From an uncultured Alistipes sp. (GTDB lineage: Bacteria > Bacteroidota > Bacteroidia > Bacteroidales > Rikenellaceae), in assembly GCA_900769745.1 (NCBI GenBank), contig CAAGHX010000189.1, positions 1 to 9,091 of the forward strand: a stretch of DNA of 9,091 bases, in the 5' to 3' direction. Position numbers and translations under genes: made by a program. Numbering within the stretch: the stretch's first letter is position 1; every line of letters begins with the position of its first letter. Below are positions 5,073 through 9,091 of this stretch, one piece after another. Under the pieces are notes generated by a model. It had not been told where the DNA came from and did no database searches. It saw only the letters and a list, made by a program, of their open reading frames with translations.

Positions 5073-6584
5073 TTAGAGGAAGCCGAAGCGGGAGATTTTG
5101 GTGGGGCGCTGGGAGGTGGCTTCGCGTTCGACGATGCCTGTGAGGACGTCGGCGGCATCGTGCCAGCGGTTGGCCTTGAAGTCGCGGCGGTAGGTGGTGA
5201 GGTGTGCATACAACTCGGGCCAGCGTTGCGACCAGTCGCGAGGGAAGCACACCAGATGTTGAGCCGTAGCGGAGTTGGAGAGGATGCGGGCCTCCTTGTT
5301 GCCGTTCTGGTGAAACCACTCGACCTTGACCTTAGGCGCAAGTCGCTGGACAGCACGCGCGAAACCACGGCCGCCGTTATTACTCTCGATAAGTGCGCGC
5401 GGCGTAGCCGAGGCTACAAGCATATCGGCCACCAGCTGCTCGGTGACTTCCATAGGTTCGCGAGAATAGACCACATCGGTCACATAGACTACCCCATCGG
5501 CATCGACAGCATAGGACATTGAACAGAGATAATCATCGCCCATATCGGCCGTATCGGTATAGTTGGAGCGAGTGACAATCTCACGGGGCAGGCTATCGTA
5601 CACTCTAAATCCGTCACCATAGAGCAGGCCGCCAGGCGACGATGGGCGGCCCTGATACATACACTCAAATCTAAGGGCATCAAGTCGGCGTTTAGCCTCA
5701 AGCAGTTCGATGCTTTGTCGCTCGGGCCACAAGGCTTCGCCCGTTCGGCGAGGGTCAATCTGCGAGGGCTCGCCCGTCTTAATAGCCTCGAAATTGAGGC
5801 ACAGCCAATCATCAGGCCACAAGCGGTCGATATCGGCCCACTCACGCATATCGACAAAACCCTCCTTACGGCGCAGCACACCTATCAAATCCTCCTCGTG
5901 CCAACGGGTAAAGACGATTATCTCCTGCGAGGCGTTGTGCATACGGGTGCGGACAACCGAGGTGTACCACTCCCAGCAATTCTCGCGAACAAGCGGCGAG
6001 TTGGCCTCCATAGCATCTTTATAGAGGTCATCAAGGATAAAGCAATCTACCCTATTGCCCGTAAGCGAGCCCTCACGGCCTACCGAGAGCAGGCAACCCT
6101 CGTGATCCACAATCTCTACCTCGTCGGCAGTACGCAGATACTGAGGTGGTTTGCCGCCGCACTTAATGCGGGTATCAGGGAAGGCAGAGCCATACTCCCT
6201 ACTCTCGATAATGCGCTGCACACGGCGATTAAACTTATTGGCGAGCGAGGCCGAATAGGAGGCGATAGCGATTCGCATATCGGGATTGAGACCCAGCATA
6301 TACGAGGGCAGCAGAGTACTTGCCCCCACGCTTTTGCCGTGCTGCGGAGGCATAGAGACCATAAGTTTGCGGATACGACCCTCGGCAAAGAGCTGCAGCA
6401 AGCGATAGTAAATCTGATGAAAGTCACACAGCTCCAAAAAGGGATAAACACGAGTGGCATACTCGGCAAACGATGTGACGGGCTGAAAATTATCCTCAGC
6501 AGGCTCATCGACCAATGTTAAAGTTTTGATATCCTCCATAAATTGGGCATTGATATCGCGTTTGAGTTTGTTGAGTTTATTCAT
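5073..6584 (-). CDS. Phage terminase large subunit (orphan)
   Basis: 503 aa, normal length, apparently intact. N-terminal packaging ATPase: Walker A MPPQHGKS (78-85), Walker B CFILDDL (181-187), and TRWHEEDL (226-233), a hallmark of this terminase family. C-terminal RNase H-like nuclease: TDTADMGDDY (343-352) with Asp344/Asp347, ALIESNNGG (397-405) with Glu400, and WHDAADVL (474-481) with Asp476/Asp479. All expected acidic residues are present, so both activities could be functional. TerL normally cuts concatemeric phage DNA and drives it into the capsid through the portal. No small terminase, portal or capsid gene is in the window; the only partner is the 95-aa gene 21 bases upstream on the same strand. 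This suggests a domesticated or satellite-type remnant, or a prophage broken by rearrangement. Confidence 0.93.
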   Translation of the reverse strand: MNKLNKLKRDINAQFMEDIKTLTLVDEPAEDNFQPVTSFAEYATRVYPFLELCDFHQIYYRLLQLFAEGRIRKLMVSMPPQHGKSVGASTLLPSYMLGLNPDMRIAIASYSASLANKFNRRVQRIIESREYGSAFPDTRIKCGGKPPQYLRTADEVEIVDHEGCLLSVGREGSLTGNRVDCFILDDLYKDAMEANSPLVRENCWEWYTSVVRTRMHNASQEIIVFTRWHEEDLIGVLRRKEGFVDMREWADIDRLWPDDWLCLNFEAIKTGEPSQIDPRRTGEALWPERQSIELLEAKRRLDALRFECMYQGRPSSPGGLLYGDGFRVYDSLPREIVTRSNYTDTADMGDDYLCSMSYAVDADGVVYVTDVVYSREPMEVTEQLVADMLVASATPRALIESNNGGRGFARAVQRLAPKVKVEWFHQNGNKEARILSNSATAQHLVCFPRDWSQRWPELYAHLTTYRRDFKANRWHDAADVLTGIVEREATSQRPTKISRFGFL

Positions 6585-6605
6585 AGCATTTCGGGGTAAA
6601 AAGGT

Positions 6606-6893
6606 TTATTTGAGATAGCGTCTGAGTTCGTTGAACGAGAAGTCGTTGAGCATCTCGCCCTGCTGATTAAAGGTGTGAAACTCCCACCACACAGGCACAA
6701 TATCGGCCAACACATCACACTCTCCCTCAGGCAGATAGAGCCTCTTGCGATAGAGCACACCTGAGAATAACATCTTGAAAACTACACCCTCAAATTCGAA
6801 CTCAAAGCTCTCGCTCAGATAGTCCGATGAGCCAATACGGTCTAAGATTATTTCGGCCACACGGCCGTAAATAACCGATGAAACATCAAACAT
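6606..6893 (-). CDS. 95-aa unknown protein upstream of the terminase
   Basis: Start chosen at MFDVSSVIYGRVAEIILDRI (ATG at 6893). A longer frame opening at 6983 is rejected because it would begin upstream of the predicted transcription start at about 6962 and its extra 30 residues look like translated AT-rich spacer. The protein has an N-terminal helix-like segment, then FEFEFEGVVFKMLFSGVLYRKRLYLPEGE in the middle, rich in beta-prone aromatic residues, and ends ELRRYLK. I recognise no family. It is 21 bases from the terminase start on the same strand, so the two are probably co-transcribed; a small-terminase or accessory role is possible, but no helix-turn-helix is evident. Confidence 0.65.
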   Translation of the reverse strand: MFDVSSVIYGRVAEIILDRIGSSDYLSESFEFEFEGVVFKMLFSGVLYRKRLYLPEGECDVLADIVPVWWEFHTFNQQGEMLNDFSFNELRRYLK

Positions 6894-6931
6894 AAAAAAG
6901 GTAAATTTTAAAGTAAATAAATGGATAGATA

Positions 6932-6963
6932 TTTGCAAGTTAAATTCAAATTGTTTAACTTTG
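6932..6963 (+). promoter_or_regulatory. Consensus Bacteroides promoter for the repressor-transporter operon
   Basis: TTTG (6932-6935), 20-base spacer, TAACTTTG (6956-6963): an exact fit to TTTG-N-TAnnTTTG. Start of transcription would be near 6970, giving a leader of about 75 bases before the ATG at 7046. Its -7 box overlaps the palindrome at 6959-6973 and faces the minus-strand promoter. Confidence 0.75.
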
Positions 6964-6973
6964 CAGTGCAAAG
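6959..6973. promoter_or_regulatory. 15-bp palindrome over both -7 boxes, candidate repressor operator
   Basis: CTTTGCA-G-TGCAAAG, perfect 7-1-7 inverted repeat. The TTTG of the plus-strand -7 box and the TTTG of the minus-strand -7 box are its two halves. The next gene rightward encodes a helix-turn-helix self-cleaving repressor, for which such a dyad would be an apt operator. The dyad may also simply result from two facing -7 elements. Confidence 0.55.
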
Positions 6974-6999
6974 ATATATTCATTTACTGAACTTTCAAA
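6969..6999 (-). promoter_or_regulatory. Consensus Bacteroides promoter for the terminase operon
   Basis: On the minus strand: TTTG (6999-6996), 19-base spacer, TATCTTTG (6976-6969), an exact fit to the consensus. Transcription would start near 6962 and reach the ATG at 6893 after about 70 bases. RNA polymerase bound here would cover the plus-strand promoter at 6932-6963, so the two cannot be occupied together. Confidence 0.7.
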
Positions 7000-7045
7000 G
7001 AAATTAGTACAAAATTTTGATATAAAAATTTCTTATACGAAAATT

Positions 7046-7717
7046 ATGGGAGAGCGTGTAAAACTGATAAGAAAAGAGCTAAAACTCACGCAAGAGCAAC
7101 TAGCTCAACGACTTGGCATAGGCAAGGCCGCACTATCGATGATCGAGACCGGCAAGTGTGGACTCTCGACAAGAAACAAAAATATACTTGTTCAAGATTT
7201 GAACGTCAATCCCGAGTGGTTGGATTCAGGAAAGGGCGAGATGTTCAATGCCGAGCCTGAATATACGGCTTTCCGCTTGCGTTCAGACAACTCACTGCCA
7301 ATGCAGAGCGTGCCACTCTACTCTGTGGAGGGTACAGCAGGATTGGTGCCTCTGTTTGAGGAGCAGGGCGCAACAAAGCCCATAAACTACATTCACATCC
7401 CCAACCTGCCAAAGTGCGACGGTGCGATTTATATCGTGGGCGATTCGATGTATCCGCTTTTGAAGAGTGGCGACATTGTGCTTTACAAGCAGTTGCAGGA
7501 TATAAACAGCATCTTCTGGGGCGATATGTATCTGCTCTCGATAGACCTTGATGGTGAGGAGTATATCACTGTGAAATATATTCAGAAGTCGGAGCGAGAG
7601 GGATATGTGAAGCTCGTGAGCCAGAACCCACACCACGCCGACAAGGATATAGAAATGAGCCGAATCAGAGCTATCGCGTTGGTGAAGGCAAGTATCAGAA
7701 TGAACTCTATAAGATAG
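7046..7717 (+). CDS. LexA/CI-type repressor: XRE helix-turn-helix plus S24 self-cleaving peptidase
   Basis: 223 aa. An XRE helix-turn-helix fills residues 1-60 (VKLIRKELKLTQEQLAQRLG 5-24, then GKAALSMIETGKCGLS 26-41). A linker contains Ala98-Gly99 in EGTAGL, a good match to the LexA/CI self-cleavage site. The S24 domain has Ser134 in VGDSMYPLLKSGDIVL (131-146) and Lys177 in ITVKYIQK (174-181), the expected Ser-Lys dyad. Repressors of this type cleave themselves after RecA activation, linking target genes to DNA damage. It probably binds the dyad at 6959-6973, controlling itself and the divergent terminase operon. The transporter gene begins 4 bases after its stop. Confidence 0.92.
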   Translation: MGERVKLIRKELKLTQEQLAQRLGIGKAALSMIETGKCGLSTRNKNILVQDLNVNPEWLDSGKGEMFNAEPEYTAFRLRSDNSLPMQSVPLYSVEGTAGLVPLFEEQGATKPINYIHIPNLPKCDGAIYIVGDSMYPLLKSGDIVLYKQLQDINSIFWGDMYLLSIDLDGEEYITVKYIQKSEREGYVKLVSQNPHHADKDIEMSRIRAIALVKASIRMNSIR

Positions 7718-7721
7718 CAGA

Positions 7722-8624
7722 ATGGCGCAACAAACTATAACAACACAACCATCGCAGGCGATATACCACATTGTGGCGATACTGACCTCGGCGATTTGGG
7801 GCACTACGTTCGTAAGCTCGAAACTGCTCCTGGAGGAGGGAATGAGTCCAGCCGAGATAATGTTCCTAAGATTTGCTATGTCGTATGTCTGCATGCTGCC
7901 ATTCGTGAAGGGAAAACTCTTTTGCGACAACTGGCGAGATGAGGCTCTGATGTTGCTGCTCGGAGTGAGTGGCGGCTCGCTATATTTCCTGCTGGAGAAT
8001 AGCGCACTGCTCTACACCCAGGCATCGAACGTTGCGATCATCATTGCAGCAACGCCGCTGCTCACAACATTGGCCGTACACCTAACCAACAGAAAAGAGA
8101 AAATTTCGAAGCGATTGTACGGATTTTCGCTGCTATCGTTATCGGGTGTGGCGCTGGTGGTATTCAACGGAGAGTTTATCCTGAAGCTAAACCCACTGGG
8201 CGATTTGCTAACTTTAGGTGCTTCGGTTATGTGGGTGATTTACAGCGTGGTAATAGCGAAAGTAGAGGGTAAATACGACTCACTGATGATTACCCGAAAA
8301 GTATTTTTCTACGGAGTGATTACGCTGCTACCCTACTTTGCAATCGAGCCATTTGGAGTTACGTGGGAGATGATTTCTCGCCCGATAGTGATTGGTAATT
8401 TGCTCTTCTTGGGACTGCTGGCATCGCTGATATGCTACTGGACGTGGAATGTGGCGCTTATCAAGCTTGGCGCAGTACGCTCGACCAACTATCTCTACAT
8501 AAACCCAATAGTAGCGATGATTACATCGTACTTTGTTCTTAACGAGCATATTACCCCGCTGGCCATCATCGGTACAGTACTGATTCTTACGGGAATGTAT
8601 CTGGCGCAAAGGACAAAACAATAG
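7722..8624 (+). CDS. EamA (DMT superfamily) inner-membrane transporter
   Basis: 300 aa, usual length for a ten-helix drug/metabolite transporter with two EamA repeats (about residues 14-140 and 152-296). The first repeat starts HIVAILTSAIWGTTFVSSKL (16-35), with the GTTF-type motif of the family. The second includes LTLGASVMWVIYSVVIAK, and the last helix ends LILTGMYLAQR. SYFVLNEHITPLAIIGTVLI is the typical E-containing end motif of EamA exporters. Substrate cannot be predicted; members move amino acids, sugars or other metabolites. The gene follows the repressor by 4 bases and has no promoter of its own, so it is likely co-transcribed and shares its control. Confidence 0.92.
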   Translation: MAQQTITTQPSQAIYHIVAILTSAIWGTTFVSSKLLLEEGMSPAEIMFLRFAMSYVCMLPFVKGKLFCDNWRDEALMLLLGVSGGSLYFLLENSALLYTQASNVAIIIAATPLLTTLAVHLTNRKEKISKRLYGFSLLSLSGVALVVFNGEFILKLNPLGDLLTLGASVMWVIYSVVIAKVEGKYDSLMITRKVFFYGVITLLPYFAIEPFGVTWEMISRPIVIGNLLFLGLLASLICYWTWNVALIKLGAVRSTNYLYINPIVAMITSYFVLNEHITPLAIIGTVLILTGMYLAQRTKQ

Positions 8625-8655
8625 CAGAAGATAATCCCTGCAAACAGACATATAA

Positions 8656-8710
8656 AACCCTGCCCGCAGAGTAGAATCAGCTGGCAGGGTTAAATTTTAT
8701 ATAAAATTTT
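8656..8710 (+). terminator. Probable terminator after the transporter gene
   Basis: AACCCTGCC (8656-8664) pairs with GGCAGGGTT (8683-8691) around an 18-base loop, followed by AAATTTTATATAAAATTTT. The trailing stretch is itself an 18-bp perfect palindrome (8692-8709) rather than a clean T-run, so termination strength is uncertain. Confidence 0.55.
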
Positions 8711-8729
8711 CGGCCATAAAGGGATAACG

Positions 8730-8752
8730 AAACGATTTATCGTTTATCTTTG
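8730..8752 (+). promoter_or_regulatory. korA promoter -7 box with adjoining operator-like inverted repeat
   Basis: TATCTTTG (8745-8752) fits TAnnTTTG exactly, about 44 bases before the ATG. No TTTG lies at the right distance upstream. Instead the spacer holds AAACGAT-TT-ATCGTTT (8730-8745), a perfect 7-2-7 inverted repeat ending on the first base of the -7 box. A weak -33 plus a dyad in the spacer suggests a regulated promoter. Confidence 0.55.
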
Positions 8753-8795
8753 TAAGGATAAAAGCGAATAACTAAACCAAAACAATATAATTTTT

Positions 8796-9091
8796 ATGGA
8801 GAATCTTAACGCGAAAGAGCTGAAAGATGTTGTGATTCGTTTCTCAGGTGACTCTGGAGACGGTATGCAGATGACAGGAACGCTCTTCTCGAACACGTCG
8901 GCCTTAATTGGTAACGGAATCTCTACATTCCCCGACTATCCTGCTGAAATTCGTGCGCCACAAGGTACTGTGGCTGGTGTTTCTGGCTTCCAGGTACACA
9001 TCGGAGCAGGCAAAGTGACCAACCCAGGAGACTACTGCGATGTATTGGTTGCAATGAACCCCGCAGCACTTATCGCCAACCGCAAGTGGCT
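8796..9091 (+). CDS. korA: 2-oxoacid (2-oxoglutarate):ferredoxin oxidoreductase subunit alpha, N-terminal part; cut by window edge
   Basis: 98 codons visible from the ATG at 8796, open at the right edge. VVIRFSGDSGDGMQMTGTLF (13-32), NGISTFPDYPAEIRAPQGT (40-58) and VSGFQVHIG (62-70) are characteristic of the gamma-type N-terminal domain of KorA-like alpha subunits, with the glycine-rich SGDSGDG loop. The enzyme oxidatively decarboxylates a 2-oxoacid with CoA to the acyl-CoA, reducing ferredoxin; in anaerobic Bacteroidales it normally serves as the 2-oxoglutarate step or runs reductively. A korB subunit gene is expected just downstream, outside the window. No codon or composition anomaly is seen; this looks like resident core genome. 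Substrate choice between 2-oxoglutarate and other 2-oxoacids cannot be settled from this part. Confidence 0.9.
   Translation, partial: MENLNAKELKDVVIRFSGDSGDGMQMTGTLFSNTSALIGNGISTFPDYPAEIRAPQGTVAGVSGFQVHIGAGKVTNPGDYCDVLVAMNPAALIANRKW

Noticed and set aside
4916..5143. 75-aa plus-strand frame crossing the boundary region
   Set aside because: It reads through the tRNA-like fragment and a strong terminator into the terminase 3' end; translated sequence is low-complexity Gly/Arg.
5715..6521. 268-aa plus-strand open frame opposite the terminase gene
   Set aside because: Lies wholly antisense to TerL, whose motifs are unambiguous; the long frame follows from the GC-rich codon use of TerL and has no recognisable domain.
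6894..6983. N-terminal extension of the 95-aa gene to a start at 6983
   Set aside because: It would start upstream of the predicted minus-strand transcription start and overlap both promoters; the extra residues look like translated AT-rich spacer.
7292..7930. 212-aa minus-strand frame across the repressor and transporter junction
   Set aside because: Antisense to two well-supported genes and spans their junction.

Overview
The window reads as Bacteroidales DNA (phylum Bacteroidota). Three things support this: conjugative-transposon genes of the DUF3945/DUF4099, DUF1896 and N6-methylase type; several promoters matching the Bacteroides pattern TTTG-N19/20-TAnnTTTG rather than the sigma70 consensus; and the start of a gene closely resembling Bacteroidales 2-oxoglutarate:ferredoxin oxidoreductase KorA. 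Genus cannot be fixed from the sequence. No database search was possible, so all family names rest on motif recognition.

Left part (1 to about 4990) looks like the end of an integrative conjugative element. A minus-strand operon runs leftward in the order DUF4099/DUF3945 protein, 66-aa membrane peptide, DUF1896 protein, N6-adenine methylase (probably the front of a very large methylase-helicase, cut by the window edge). Its leader can fold so that the first start codon is paired. A 565-base non-coding stretch follows, then a plus-strand two-gene cassette. The first gene is a contractile-injection-system/T4 gp19-type tail-tube protein. The second is a 107-aa protein that is essentially only a DUF4157 HExxH domain. 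No sheath, baseplate, spike or ATPase gene accompanies them. The cassette and a doubtful small ORF lie between two copies of a 50-bp direct repeat.

Boundary (about 4976-5053). A 16-bp perfect palindrome abuts a segment that reads as the T-loop end, T-stem and acceptor strand of a tRNA, followed 8 bases later by a strong intrinsic terminator. This is the expected layout where an element has integrated into a tRNA 3' end, so I read it as a candidate attachment site, with the intact tRNA expected beyond the left edge.

Right part (5054-9091) is visibly GC-richer and chromosome-like. A leftward pair (95-aa unknown protein, then a complete phage large terminase) is divergent from a rightward pair (LexA/CI-type self-cleaving repressor, then an EamA-family transporter). 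Their intergenic region holds two near-consensus promoters, one per strand, that overlap head-on, with their -7 boxes merged into a 15-bp palindrome; this is a likely autoregulated switch. No capsid, portal or small-terminase gene is present, so the terminase is an orphan phage-derived gene here. After a terminator, korA begins with its own promoter and runs off the end.

The strongest candidates for something undescribed are the orphan tail-tube/DUF4157 cassette at the end of a mobile element and the orphan-terminase/repressor switch.
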